Shown here: one piece after another, positions 34,947 to 43,505 of the stretch
How the letters are laid out: each line of letters starts with the position of its first letter
Numbering within the stretch: the first letter of the stretch is position 1
NCBI GenBank assembly: GCA_023421395.1
Contig: JAEZTL010000002.1
Span: 1-64,000 of the forward strand
Source: Bacillota bacterium
GTDB lineage: Bacteria; Bacillota; Clostridia; Christensenellales; Aristaeellaceae
Reading direction: 5' to 3'
DNA: 64,000 bases
Program-made: the position numbers and the translations under genes
Notes under the pieces: generated by a model
What the model was told of the DNA's origin: nothing
Database searches by the model: none
Seen by the model: only the letters and a program-made list of their open reading frames with translations

Positions 34947-35786
34947 CTAGATTAAATAAAGGATGTATTCCCTCCACAATTCGTAAATCACGCCGTCCAG
35001 CGACCGCGCAACCGCCATGGAAGGCGCGTTGTCCCGCGCGATGGCGCCTGTGATGACCCGAGGCCCCATGCTCATCCGGAGTGAGTCCAGGAGGCACAGG
35101 AGCGCCGGGCCGCGCCGAAAGGGTGGCGTAATCATGACCGTTTCCACCCTTGATACGCCTTCCTCGCGGCGCACCAGCGCGAATCCCGCGTCGACGCCCC
35201 GCACGGAGGCAACGTAGGCCTTCCAAGGGCGCAGCCGATCGAGCGCCTCCGCAAAATCCTCAAAGGACAGGCGCGCAGGTTCGTACAGCGCATAGAGCGC
35301 AAGGCAGCCGGCTTTCGTATAGCCTTCCTGCCGCACGGAGACGGCGCGGGTGCGCCGCGCGCGCGCCGCCGCCCGGGCCATTTCCGGGCGCTCCTGAGGC
35401 GGTATATGGAAGGATACGTATTCGCGCGGCACCTGAAAGCCGTTCTCCGCCAGCAGGCGGCCGATGTGCGGCCGGGCGCCCGCCCCCTCGACCTTCAGCC
35501 CCGGAAGCGGTCTCGGGGCCGCAGGCCCAAAAATCCGCTCCACACCCAGGCCGCGGGCAAAGGCGGCGGCTTCCGCGATCACCGAGCGCGCTGCCTCCGG
35601 GTCGTCTTCCCCTTCAACCTCGTCAAACCAGCCCTGCGCTTCACCGGTCAGTCGGACATACCGACGGTCGACGCCGACGGTCATTGAAAAAACAGGCCGC
35701 CCCATACGTTCGGCGACCAGGCGCGCGCACTCCCCGTTGCGCGAGAGCGGATGCCCCTTGGCGCTTTGCCGCAGGACGGAGATCAT
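34947..35786 (-). CDS. GNAT-fold acetyltransferase, two-domain
   Basis: 279 residues. Two GNAT-like halves seem fused: the first part has GVERIFGPA and GRLLAENGFQVPREYVSF, the second has AGFALVRRE, VMITPPFRRGPALLCLL and a final RDNAPSMAVARSL that resembles the acetyl-CoA site. Substrate unknown. Its ATG overlaps the stop of the glycosylase paralogue before it (ATGA at 35783-35786), after a GAGGAAG site. Confidence 0.7.
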   Translation of the reverse strand: MISVLRQSAKGHPLSRNGECARLVAERMGRPVFSMTVGVDRRYVRLTGEAQGWFDEVEGEDDPEAARSVIAEAAAFARGLGVERIFGPAAPRPLPGLKVEGAGARPHIGRLLAENGFQVPREYVSFHIPPQERPEMARAAARARRTRAVSVRQEGYTKAGCLALYALYEPARLSFEDFAEALDRLRPWKAYVASVRGVDAGFALVRREEGVSRVETVMITPPFRRGPALLCLLDSLRMSMGPRVITGAIARDNAPSMAVARSLDGVIYELWREYILYLI

Positions 35787-36349
35787 CGCGCTTCCTCGCG
35801 CCAACGGGCCAGGCGCATCAGATCTTCCCGGTAGGTTTCCGCCAGCGCCCGGTTATAGATCAGCGAGGCGGGGTGGTAGATCGGATAGACGGCGCGGCCG
35901 TCGGCTTCCAGAAACCGGCCGTGCACCTGACCGATCACCGCCTTGCCGCAAAGCGCGGACAGCGCGGTGTTGCCCAGCGTGACGATGCACTCGGGCTTGA
36001 TCGCCGCGATTTCCCTTTTGAGCCAGGGCAGAAACAGCTGCACCTCCTCGCGGGTAGGGGTTCGGTTGACGGTGCGTCCCGCGGCGGATACCTTCGTCGG
36101 CCGGAACTTCACGGCGTTGGTGATGTACAGTTCTTCCCGCTTAAAGCCGGACAGCGCCAGAAATTCGTCCAGGTTCTTGCCCGCCTTGCCCACGAAGGGA
36201 CGGCCCATCAGCGCCTCCTGAGCGCCGGGGGCCTCGCCCACCAGCATCAGCCGGGCGTTTTTCGCGCCCTCGCCGAACACCAGCACCTTCTCTTCGCCCG
36301 CATACAGTTCCCGGAAGAACTTTTCCATCTCCTGATTGAGCTTTTTCAT
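35783..36349 (-). CDS. Family-4 uracil-DNA glycosylase-like protein without Fe-S cysteines
   Basis: 188 residues. The fold signature GEAPGAQEALMGRPFVGKAG and the late YHPASL motif place it in the family-4 UDG superfamily. Unlike the paralogue upstream, none of the four cluster cysteines is present: no CxxC exists near the N-terminus and the later pair is replaced (VKFRP, and FLPWL in place of CLPYL). The Asp after Glu in motif 1 is changed to Ala. So catalysis or specificity may be altered. Coupled to both neighbours by ATGA overlaps. Confidence 0.8.
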   Translation of the reverse strand: MKKLNQEMEKFFRELYAGEEKVLVFGEGAKNARLMLVGEAPGAQEALMGRPFVGKAGKNLDEFLALSGFKREELYITNAVKFRPTKVSAAGRTVNRTPTREEVQLFLPWLKREIAAIKPECIVTLGNTALSALCGKAVIGQVHGRFLEADGRAVYPIYHPASLIYNRALAETYREDLMRLARWREEAR

Positions 36350-36906
36350 GCTTCCTCCAACTGCCTGAGACGCGCCTGAACAGACTGAAAATCACGCCAG
36401 GCGTCCATGCGCTGCGAGGGGTCCCTGAGCAGCGCGGACGGGTGGAACGTAGGCATCATCAGGACGCCCTTGCGCTCCGTCCAGGTGCCGTGGTCGCGCC
36501 GGATGCGCACGTCGCCGCCCAGCGTATACTTTGCGGCGGTGGCCCCCAGAAGCACCAGAATGCTCGGGCGGATGAGCTTAAACTGCATGCGCAGGTAGGG
36601 CAGGCAGGCCTGGGCCTCCTCTTCGGTGGGGGTACGGTTCCCCGGCGGGCGGCACTTGACGATATTGGCGATATAGACTTCGGTGCGCTCGACGCCGATC
36701 TCGTGCAGGTAGCGGGTCAATAGTTCGCCGGACGCGCCCACGAAGGGGCGGCCCAGCCGGTCTTCCTGCGCGCCGGGGCCTTCGCCGATCAGCATCAGCT
36801 TCGCGCTCGGGTTGCCCTCTCCCGGCACCGCGTGGGTGCGGCCCCGGCACAGGCCGCAGCGCCTGCAGGTATGAACCGCCTCAAACAGCTCCATCCACCC
36901 GTCCAA
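36346..36906 (-). CDS. Family-4 uracil-DNA glycosylase with 4Fe-4S cluster
   Basis: 186 residues. Cys14 and Cys17 (TCRRC) with the later VKCRP and ACLPYL cysteines are the four cluster ligands of family-4 UDG. Motif 1 is GEGPGAQEDRLGRPFVGASG and motif 2 FHPSALLRD. It removes uracil made by cytosine deamination. The TTG at 36906 lies seven bases after GGGGGAGG; an ATG at 36894 would be 19 bases away from it. Confidence 0.9.
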   Translation of the reverse strand: MDGWMELFEAVHTCRRCGLCRGRTHAVPGEGNPSAKLMLIGEGPGAQEDRLGRPFVGASGELLTRYLHEIGVERTEVYIANIVKCRPPGNRTPTEEEAQACLPYLRMQFKLIRPSILVLLGATAAKYTLGGDVRIRRDHGTWTERKGVLMMPTFHPSALLRDPSQRMDAWRDFQSVQARLRQLEEA

Positions 36907-36938
36907 GCCGCCACCTCCCCCTGGTCGCAATATGGGAT

Positions 36939-36947
36939 ATTATAGCA
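36939..36947 (-). promoter_or_regulatory. Extended -10 promoter of the glycosylase operon
   Basis: TGC-TATAAT on the minus strand (TATAAT at 36944-36939). The -35 region is poor, and the terminator of the operon upstream lies directly before it. Confidence 0.6.
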
Positions 36948-36955
36948 CAGACGCA

Positions 36956-36990
36956 CAAAAAATAACAGCCGAAGCGCGAGGCTCCGGCTG
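36956..36990 (-). terminator. Intrinsic terminator after the small membrane protein
   Basis: CAGCCG and CGGCTG arms, extendable to about ten pairs with one mismatch (36990-36981 with 36975-36966), then TTATTTTTT on the minus strand. Confidence 0.75.
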
Positions 36991-37006
36991 AAAGACGCCA
37001 AAGCGT

Positions 37007-37243
37007 CTATTGTCCGCCCATGGACTGGGGCTGCACGATGGCGCTGACCGCCACCGTTTCCAGCGTAGACATCGTCTGAGAGAAGTCCGAGCGCAGCCAT
37101 GTAAACAGCGTCGTAATCAGCGTCACGCACAGTACGATCACCACAAAGCTGCCGATGGACGCAAAGAAGTCCGCCAAGCCGTTTACCGCGCGCCACCAGG
37201 CGCGCTTGCGCCCGACCTCGCGCCGGGTCATGTATCTGGCCAT
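37007..37243 (-). CDS. Small single-pass membrane protein
   Basis: 78 residues, family not recognised. A basic N-terminus (RYMTRREVGRKRAWWR) precedes a transmembrane helix (about residues 26-48) and a Ser/Thr/Gln-rich outer tail. The ATG follows AAGGGAGG at seven bases. A terminator follows it. Confidence 0.6.
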   Translation of the reverse strand: MARYMTRREVGRKRAWWRAVNGLADFFASIGSFVVIVLCVTLITTLFTWLRSDFSQTMSTLETVAVSAIVQPQSMGGQ

Positions 37244-37327
37244 CAAACCGCCTCCCTTGCGCGTCGATTCCGTCTGCATTTATTGGACGGACGGCACGCC
37301 TGTTTGGATGCAGAATTTTCTAAAAAC

Positions 37328-37843
37328 TCACACATAATCCCGCCACCCGGGGCCTTCGGGAACTCCGGTCAGGCGCCCCTCCCCCACAAGATCCGGGAAG
37401 CCCTGCTGCCGGAGCGCCTCGTAGAGCACCACCGCGACGGAGTTCGAGAGGTTCAGTGAGCGTGCGCCTTCCCGCATCGGGATGCGCACGCAGCGGTCGT
37501 AGTTGGCGGCCAGCAGCTCCTCCGGGAGCCCCTTCGTCTCCCGCCCGAACACCAAAAAATCATCAGGGCCGTAGCACGCGCCGGAATAGTCCCGCGGTGC
37601 CTTGGTGGTGGCGTAGTGCAGCGCCGCGCCGGAATGGGCCGCGAGAAACGCCTCCCAGGATGGATGGCGCGCAATGCGGCACATATGCCAGTAGTCAAGC
37701 CCCGCGCGCTTCAGATATCTGTCGTCCAGGCTGAAGCCCAGCGGCTCGATCAGGTGCAGCGCCGCGCCCGTGGCCGCGCAGGTTCTGGCGATGTTGCCGG
37801 TGTTCTGCGGAATTTCGGGGTTGACCAGCACCACATGCATCAT
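37328..37843 (-). CDS. trmL: tRNA (cytidine(34)-2'-O)-methyltransferase TrmL
   Basis: 171 residues. SPOUT-class knot with NPEIPQNTGNIARTC at the start, LVFGRETKGLP, and IPMREGARSLNLSNSVAVVLYEAL. It methylates the wobble ribose of tRNA-Leu isoacceptors using SAM. The start overlaps the HAD gene stop by four bases (37840-37843). Confidence 0.93.
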   Translation of the reverse strand: MMHVVLVNPEIPQNTGNIARTCAATGAALHLIEPLGFSLDDRYLKRAGLDYWHMCRIARHPSWEAFLAAHSGAALHYATTKAPRDYSGACYGPDDFLVFGRETKGLPEELLAANYDRCVRIPMREGARSLNLSNSVAVVLYEALRQQGFPDLVGEGRLTGVPEGPGWRDYV

Positions 37844-38679
37844 GTGCCGTCACCCTCCAGCACCAACCGCCGGATCGTCCGCCCGACGCCCGAATCGTCA
37901 TGATGGGGCGCGATCAGTCGGGCCACCGCCTTGAGCGGTTCCACCGCGTTCTCCATTGCCACCGGAACCCCGGCGTTTTTCAGCATATCCATATCGTTCA
38001 GATTGTCTCCGAAGGCCATGACCTGGGACTTTTTCAGCCCCAGCGCCTTGGATAGATCCCGGAGCGCGGTTCCCTTGCCCGCGCCGGGCCTGAGTATCTC
38101 CAGATTGTCGAACCAGGAGGCGGACAGGCTCGCGACCGTCCGCGTCGCGAGGGCATCCCGCATCGCCTGGAGCGGCGCGGGGTCGGGTGAAAAGGTGACA
38201 AACTTATGGACGCGGGTAAGCCCCTCCGCAAGGGTGCACGCCGGGTCGTCCACTACCTCAATCTGCGAGGGTTCCCTTTTCTCGTTCCACCGGGCGGCGT
38301 TGAGGCCGCGGTCACCGCCTCCGTCGGCGGCGTTGCACTTATAGAAGCGGCCCGCGGTATAGATGACGAAATACAGGCCGCTCTCCGTCAGGATGTCGTA
38401 GACCGTCCGGGCAAGGGCCGGATCAAAGGGGTAATCCTTGAACATCGGGCCGTTGGGCGTAAGGTCCACGCGAGCGCCATTTGCGGAGATGATGGGGCTG
38501 GAAAGCCCCGTCTCCAGCGCCATCCTGCGCAGCGACTCAAAACTCCTGCCGCTGGAGAACACCGTCCGGATGCCCCGGGCCTCGCAGGCGCGCAGCGCCT
38601 GGGCGTTTTCATCGGATATGCGCTTTTGACTGTCAAGCAACGTGCCGTCCAGATCCATTGCAATGAGCCGGATATCCAA
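37840..38679 (-). CDS. Cof-type HAD phosphatase
   Basis: 279 residues. Motif I is DLDGTLLD, motif II lies in VFSSGRS, and motif III/IV are seen in MAFGDNLNDMDML. Cof-like HADs dephosphorylate sugar phosphates, nucleotides or flavins; the substrate is unknown. A TTG start at 38679 lies seven bases behind GGGGG and opens directly on the family N-terminus. Confidence 0.87.
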   Translation of the reverse strand: MDIRLIAMDLDGTLLDSQKRISDENAQALRACEARGIRTVFSSGRSFESLRRMALETGLSSPIISANGARVDLTPNGPMFKDYPFDPALARTVYDILTESGLYFVIYTAGRFYKCNAADGGGDRGLNAARWNEKREPSQIEVVDDPACTLAEGLTRVHKFVTFSPDPAPLQAMRDALATRTVASLSASWFDNLEILRPGAGKGTALRDLSKALGLKKSQVMAFGDNLNDMDMLKNAGVPVAMENAVEPLKAVARLIAPHHDDSGVGRTIRRLVLEGDGT

Positions 38680-38706
38680 GGCATTTCCCCCGAATCTTGC
38701 GTATCT

Positions 38707-40419
38707 TTAGAGAACCGACCGTCCCCATGAGAATGCGTTGGCGTAGAAGCCGGTCAGCGTACTGATGACCACCCTGCCCTGCCCGCTGGACGCGTGGATG
38801 AAGGACCCTCCGCCCAGGTAAATGCCCACATGGTCCACCAAATCGCCGTCGGAGATCGTGTTGAAGCACACGATATCGCCGCGTTCAAGCTCACTCCGGG
38901 AGACCTTCCTGCCGTAGCTGTAGCCGATCTGGTAGGCTGAGTGGGGCAGCGAGATGCCCACCGTGTCGAAGGCGACCATCAGGAGCCCGGAGCAGTCGTA
39001 GCTGCCGGGGCCGACCGCGCCGAACACGTAAGGCTTGCCCAGCTTGGCCTTGGCCACCGAGATCGCCTTGTCCGCCTTGGAGGAAGAACTCGAAGGCTTG
39101 GCCGTGGCCGCGGGTTTTGCCGTAGGTTTGGGCGTTGCGGTCGGCTTCGGCGTAGCCGTGGCCTTGGGCGCCTCGGGCTGTTTGGGCACGGGCGTCGGCT
39201 TTGCCGTGGGCTTGGGCGTGGCGGTGGGCTGGGGCGTCGCCACGGCGGCCAGCACGCGGCTGGTGGCCTTGGGCGCCTTGTCTGAGAACAGGCTCCGCAG
39301 CGTCACCGGGCCGGCTGCGCCGTCCTGCGTCAGACGCGCCGCAATCTGGTAAGCCCGAACCGCCATTTCGGTAGAGTCCTCATACCGTCCGTTGACCTTC
39401 GTCCGGTAATAGCCCTTGGCACGCAGCCGCATCTGCAGGCGCTGCACGTTCGTTCCCTTGTCGCCCGGCTTCAATGAAGCGGTCAGAATGCCGGATGCCT
39501 TGGCGGCCGAAGAATACAGTTTGATCTGGGTATCGCCGTCAGCGACGCCGGTGCGCTTGAGATTGTTCGAGGACTGAAACAGCTTGACCGCGGAGACTGT
39601 CGTGGACTCAAAGCGTCCGGTGGGTACAATGTCGAGATACCCCAGTTCCTCCAGCCGCTTCTGCAACTTCAGCACCGACGCGCCGGAGGAGCGGTTCTTG
39701 ATCGTCTTATAGGTTTGCGGAACCGCGGTGGGCTTGGCCGTAACGGCAGAGAACGCCTTTTTCAGCATGAAGCCCGTGGTGCCGGATTTCGTAACCTTGT
39801 ACCAACTGCCTTTTTCGTCGATCACCGTGACCTTCGTGCCCGCTTCCACCCTTTTGTAAGCGGAGGCTTGGCTGGCCTTGGCGAAGAGCTTCGCGTCGAC
39901 GGCGGTGGTCATCGTTTTTGAAGCGGCGGACCCGGCTGCAGCCGACTTGGGCTCGGGCTTCTCCAGCGCGCTCTTCGGAATAAATCCCACGGAGTCGTCG
40001 CGCTGAACCTTGGCCCACTCCCCCTTGACCGCGATCACGTCTACATACTCACCCACGCCGAGCTTGCCGATTTGCTTTGCGGAGGTGTTGGCCGCCTTGT
40101 ATACGGCGGTGGCGACGTACACCTTTTTTTGCGCATCCGCGGCGGAAAGGCTTAGGCTCGAGGTCGAGAGGTAGCCGCTCTTGCCCTTGTAGCTCACCTT
40201 TGCCACGCTTCCTCTGACCGCCGTGACGCTCACGCGCGCGCCCTTTTTGAGCGTGAATACCGCCTTGCCACCGCCGTCCGGAGCGGAGCGGACGGTGGCG
40301 CTGGAGACCTTGATCAGCGCGTCCCGGGCCGCAAGCGCGCCGTCCAGCGGCGCGGCCAGCAGCAACAGCGCCGCCAGCAGCGCGCAAAATGGCTTTATGA
40401 TTGCGCCCCAGTCTTTCAT
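38707..40419 (-). CDS. Exported NlpC/P60 wall hydrolase with SH3 and peptidoglycan-binding domains
   Basis: 570 residues. A signal peptide ends near AALAARD. Then come three bacterial SH3 domains (about residues 35-230), two peptidoglycan-binding-1 repeats (LQKRLEELGYL; LQMRLRAKGYY), a Thr-Pro-Lys-Ala repeat linker of about 60 residues that could cross the wall, and an NlpC/P60 endopeptidase. The catalytic Cys is in DCSGLL, His in DHVGIYLG and IHASSG. It would cut D-Glu-meso-DAP bonds in wall peptides. ATG at seven bases after GGAGG. Confidence 0.9.
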   Translation of the reverse strand: MKDWGAIIKPFCALLAALLLLAAPLDGALAARDALIKVSSATVRSAPDGGGKAVFTLKKGARVSVTAVRGSVAKVSYKGKSGYLSTSSLSLSAADAQKKVYVATAVYKAANTSAKQIGKLGVGEYVDVIAVKGEWAKVQRDDSVGFIPKSALEKPEPKSAAAGSAASKTMTTAVDAKLFAKASQASAYKRVEAGTKVTVIDEKGSWYKVTKSGTTGFMLKKAFSAVTAKPTAVPQTYKTIKNRSSGASVLKLQKRLEELGYLDIVPTGRFESTTVSAVKLFQSSNNLKRTGVADGDTQIKLYSSAAKASGILTASLKPGDKGTNVQRLQMRLRAKGYYRTKVNGRYEDSTEMAVRAYQIAARLTQDGAAGPVTLRSLFSDKAPKATSRVLAAVATPQPTATPKPTAKPTPVPKQPEAPKATATPKPTATPKPTAKPAATAKPSSSSSKADKAISVAKAKLGKPYVFGAVGPGSYDCSGLLMVAFDTVGISLPHSAYQIGYSYGRKVSRSELERGDIVCFNTISDGDLVDHVGIYLGGGSFIHASSGQGRVVISTLTGFYANAFSWGRSVL

Positions 40420-40467
40420 GCATGAACCTCCGCAGCATTTTTTGCGGGCCTCGCCCGATATGCGGAG

Positions 40468-40497
40468 ATTATAGCATAGTTCTACACAGAAAAGCAA
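40468..40497 (-). promoter_or_regulatory. Promoter of the NlpC/P60 gene
   Basis: TTGCTT (40497-40492), 18-bp spacer and TATAAT (40473-40468) preceded by TGC on the minus strand. Confidence 0.6.
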
Positions 40498-40542
40498 TAC
40501 CAGGAAATACTTTTGTAACAAACTCCCAGGTTTTACCATTTC

Positions 40543-41901
40543 CTACGGCGCGGGCGGGATGGCCTCCCGAGCCGAGGGCGACAGGTCCACAAACCAGGTG
40601 AGTTCGCCGCGCCAGCCCAGCTGCACCGTGCCCAGCGCGCCGTTTCGCTGCTTGGCGATGATGATTTCCGCGATATTTTTGAGCTCGGTCTCCTTGTCGT
40701 AATAGTCCTCCCGGTGGATGAACATGACCACGTCGGCATCCTGCTCGATGGCGCCGGAGTCCCGGATGTCGGAGAGCACCGGCCGGTGGTTGGCCCGGCC
40801 CGTGAGCGCGCGGGAGAGCTGTGAAAGCGCGATCACCGGCACGCGCAACTCCTGGGCGAGCCCCTTGAGCGCCCGGGAGATGGCGCTGACTTCCTCCTGG
40901 CGGCTGCCAAAGGCGCCCGCGCCGCTCATCAGCTGCAGGTAGTCGATCATGATCAGGTCCAGCCCGTGCTCCATTTGAAGCCGCCGGGCCTTGGAGCGGA
41001 TCTCCGGCACGGTGATGCCGCTGGTGGCATCCACGTGGATGGAGGCCTGGCCGATGACGCCCATGGCCTCGCACAGGCGCAGCCACTCATCGTCCGAAAG
41101 CGCGCCGCGCCGGACATTCTGCATGTCCACGCGGGCCTCGGTACACATCATGCGCATTGCCAGCTGTTCCGCAGGCATTTCCAGCGAAAATACCGCCACC
41201 TTTTGACCGGCGCGGATGGCCGCGTTCTCCACGATGTTCATGCCGAAGCTGGTCTTGCCCATGGAGGGCCGCGCGGCAATCAGCACCAGTTCGCCCGGGT
41301 GGAGGCCGGTAAGCAGGTCGTCCAGCTCCCGGTAGCCCGTGGGTACGCCCTCAATGCGGCCCTTGTTCTTGACAAGCCGGTCAATTTGCTCGTAGGTTTT
41401 GATCAGGATCGGCTGAATGGGCTCAAGCATCTCGCCACCCCTGCGCATCGAGATGTCGTAGATCAGTTTTTCAGAAGCGGCGAGGATGTCGCTGGTCTCG
41501 CGCTCGCCGGCATAGCTCATCTGGGAAATTTGCCCGGAGGCGGAGATCAGACGCCTGAGCGTGGATTTCTCGTCGACGATGCGCACATAGGCCGCCACAT
41601 TGGCGGCCGACGGCACAAAGCGGGACAGCTCAAGCAGGTAATTCAGCCCGCCCACACCCTCGAGCCTTCCGCGGCGGGAAAGTTCCTCGTCCACCGTCAC
41701 CAGGTCCACTTTTTTGGACTGGTTGGCCAAGTGCCCCATGGCGGAGAAGATCTCCCGGTGGGCCGGGTCGTAAAAGTCATCCGGGTCCAGCATTTCCTGC
41801 GCCAGCAGCACGGCCTCGTGGGCCAGCAGCATACTGCCCAGCACCGAACGCTCCGCGTCGGTGTGGTGCGGCGGGATCCGGTCCGTCATCCTCTGTTCCA
41901 T
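40543..41901 (-). CDS. dnaB: Replicative DNA helicase DnaB
   Basis: 452 residues. N-terminal domain with PHHTDAERSVLGSML, a linker, and a RecA-like domain with Walker A ARPSMGKTSF, Walker B LIMIDYLQLM and the DnaB-specific loops SDIRDSGAIEQDAD. The hexamer opens DNA at the fork. It follows rplI by six bases, an order (rplI-dnaB) conserved in Bacillota. Confidence 0.96.
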   Translation of the reverse strand: MEQRMTDRIPPHHTDAERSVLGSMLLAHEAVLLAQEMLDPDDFYDPAHREIFSAMGHLANQSKKVDLVTVDEELSRRGRLEGVGGLNYLLELSRFVPSAANVAAYVRIVDEKSTLRRLISASGQISQMSYAGERETSDILAASEKLIYDISMRRGGEMLEPIQPILIKTYEQIDRLVKNKGRIEGVPTGYRELDDLLTGLHPGELVLIAARPSMGKTSFGMNIVENAAIRAGQKVAVFSLEMPAEQLAMRMMCTEARVDMQNVRRGALSDDEWLRLCEAMGVIGQASIHVDATSGITVPEIRSKARRLQMEHGLDLIMIDYLQLMSGAGAFGSRQEEVSAISRALKGLAQELRVPVIALSQLSRALTGRANHRPVLSDIRDSGAIEQDADVVMFIHREDYYDKETELKNIAEIIIAKQRNGALGTVQLGWRGELTWFVDLSPSAREAIPPAP

Positions 41902-41907
41902 GGCGCG

Positions 41908-42372
41908 TTACTTCGCCTTTTCCTTGCCCTCGGCCACGACGTTGAGAAGCATCCTGGTCGTGATGCCGGCGGTCAGGCGGATGGTGAAGGTGGTCTGCCC
42001 CGCCGCGCGGATGGGCTCTTCCAGCTCGATCTTGCGCCGGTCCACCTCCACGCCATGCTGCTCCTTCAGCGCGTCGGCAATCTCGGCCACAGTGATGGAT
42101 CCGTAGAGTTTGCCGCCCTCGCCCGCCTTGGCCTTTACGACCACCAGCTTGCCCTTGAGCTCCCGGGCCTTCTGCTCGGCTTCGGCCTTTTTCAGATCCT
42201 CGCGGTGCTGCTGGGCTTCCTTGGCCTTTTCAATGGAATTGAGTGCCTCGGCGGTCGCCTCGCGGGCCAGCTTTCTGGGCAGCAGAAAATTCCTGGCGAA
42301 TCCGTCGGAAACCTCAAGAATTTGATCCCTTCTGCCGGTTCCCTTGACATCCTGAAGCAGTATCACCTTCAC
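41908..42372 (-). CDS. rplI: Ribosomal protein bL9
   Basis: 154 residues. N-terminal rRNA-binding domain (MKVILLQDVKGTGRRDQILEVSDGFARNFL shape, residues 1-30), long helix and the C-terminal domain. The start is GTG at 42372, two bases past the stop of the DUF2232 gene and preceded by GGGGGACGAG. Confidence 0.96.
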   Translation of the reverse strand: MKVILLQDVKGTGRRDQILEVSDGFARNFLLPRKLAREATAEALNSIEKAKEAQQHREDLKKAEAEQKARELKGKLVVVKAKAGEGGKLYGSITVAEIADALKEQHGVEVDRRKIELEEPIRAAGQTTFTIRLTAGITTRMLLNVVAEGKEKAK

Positions 42373-42373
42373 G

Positions 42374-43411
42374 CTACTCGTCCCCCTTGCCGTCCATTCG
42401 TTTTCGGATCTGTTTGGATATGAGCCCTTCGGAGCCGAACAGCGCGGAATACACGCCCACGAAGGGCATCAGCTGCTGGCCGATCACCACCGCCATGATG
42501 GAAATCGCCGCGCGCTTTCCCGCGCTCACGCCCGCGGCCTTCATCCTCCGGTCGATGGCCCCCAGCGCCTGCACGGTGAAGAGCAGCCACGTCAGGTTCA
42601 TCATCGCGAGATACGCCGCGTCCGCACCGGAAATACCCGAGCGATCCAGAAGAAAGCAGGCGAACGTCAGTGCCGGCGGACCGATGACGAGATTGGCGGA
42701 AAGGCGCCATCCGCCGGGTTTGACGTAGGGCACCACGGGCTCGTCACCCCGCCGGACGCGCACCCAGGCGGGGAGCGCATAGGCCAAAGCGCCGGTGGTC
42801 GCGCCGGAGGCGATCACGTAGGCGGGCAGCGACAGCTTGAGCCCGGCGTTTACCGTATAAAAGAACTGCTCGATCAAGTCCTTCGCCTGTGCGTTCGTCA
42901 TGAGACCGCTGGCGAAGTTGATGCCGGTATTGGCGCCGAACGCACCCGCCTGTCCCAGCATCGACAGCATATAGCGCTGCATGATCAGCGGAAGGTCCTC
43001 GAACATCGTCCGAAGCGATCCGGTCATCACGTCTACCAGATTCTGACGGAAGATGAGCCAGGCGGCCACCGTCAAGAGGAACAGCGCGGCCCACTGAAGC
43101 GCCACCGATTCGCCCACGGCGCGGAAGAAAGGCTTCCGGCGCGATGTCATCGCCGCCGCGAGGATGCCCGGCAGCGAGATCAGCACAAGCCCGGCCGCGA
43201 AGCCGCCGCCGAAAAACCAGTACCCGGTCGCCGCCACCGTCGCCACGGAAAAGGCCGCCGCAGGCCAGCCCGCCCAGACCCATAAAAACGCAAAAATAAT
43301 TGGAAACGGCAAAAACCACATGGAAAACATCAAGAGCAGCGGCAGCATCAGGCCGCAGGCGGCGCCGATGGCAAAGCCCGCGATCAGCCGTCCCCTGGAA
43401 AAGTTCTGCAC
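42374..43411 (-). CDS. YybS-like DUF2232 membrane protein
   Basis: 345 residues with about eight to nine hydrophobic helices. The family is DUF2232 (YybS), regularly found before gdpP, rplI and dnaB; it resembles S components of ECF transporters, but its role is unknown. gdpP, the c-di-AMP phosphodiesterase usually between it and rplI, is not here. GTG start after GGAGGTTTCT. Confidence 0.8.
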   Translation of the reverse strand: MQNFSRGRLIAGFAIGAACGLMLPLLLMFSMWFLPFPIIFAFLWVWAGWPAAAFSVATVAATGYWFFGGGFAAGLVLISLPGILAAAMTSRRKPFFRAVGESVALQWAALFLLTVAAWLIFRQNLVDVMTGSLRTMFEDLPLIMQRYMLSMLGQAGAFGANTGINFASGLMTNAQAKDLIEQFFYTVNAGLKLSLPAYVIASGATTGALAYALPAWVRVRRGDEPVVPYVKPGGWRLSANLVIGPPALTFACFLLDRSGISGADAAYLAMMNLTWLLFTVQALGAIDRRMKAAGVSAGKRAAISIMAVVIGQQLMPFVGVYSALFGSEGLISKQIRKRMDGKGDE

Positions 43412-43453
43412 AGAAACCTCCAGCGATCTACTATGGTAAACTTAAGTATAGCA

Positions 43454-43497
43454 TAAAAAGGCCCTTTGCGCACAATGAAATTTCTGCGCAAAGGGCC
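43454..43497 (-). terminator. Intrinsic terminator of the ilv-leu operon
   Basis: A perfect 13-bp stem (43497-43485 with 43472-43460) with a 12-base loop, followed by five T on the minus strand, nine bases after the leuB stop. Confidence 0.9.
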
Positions 43498-43505
43498 AAG
43501 CGCCG

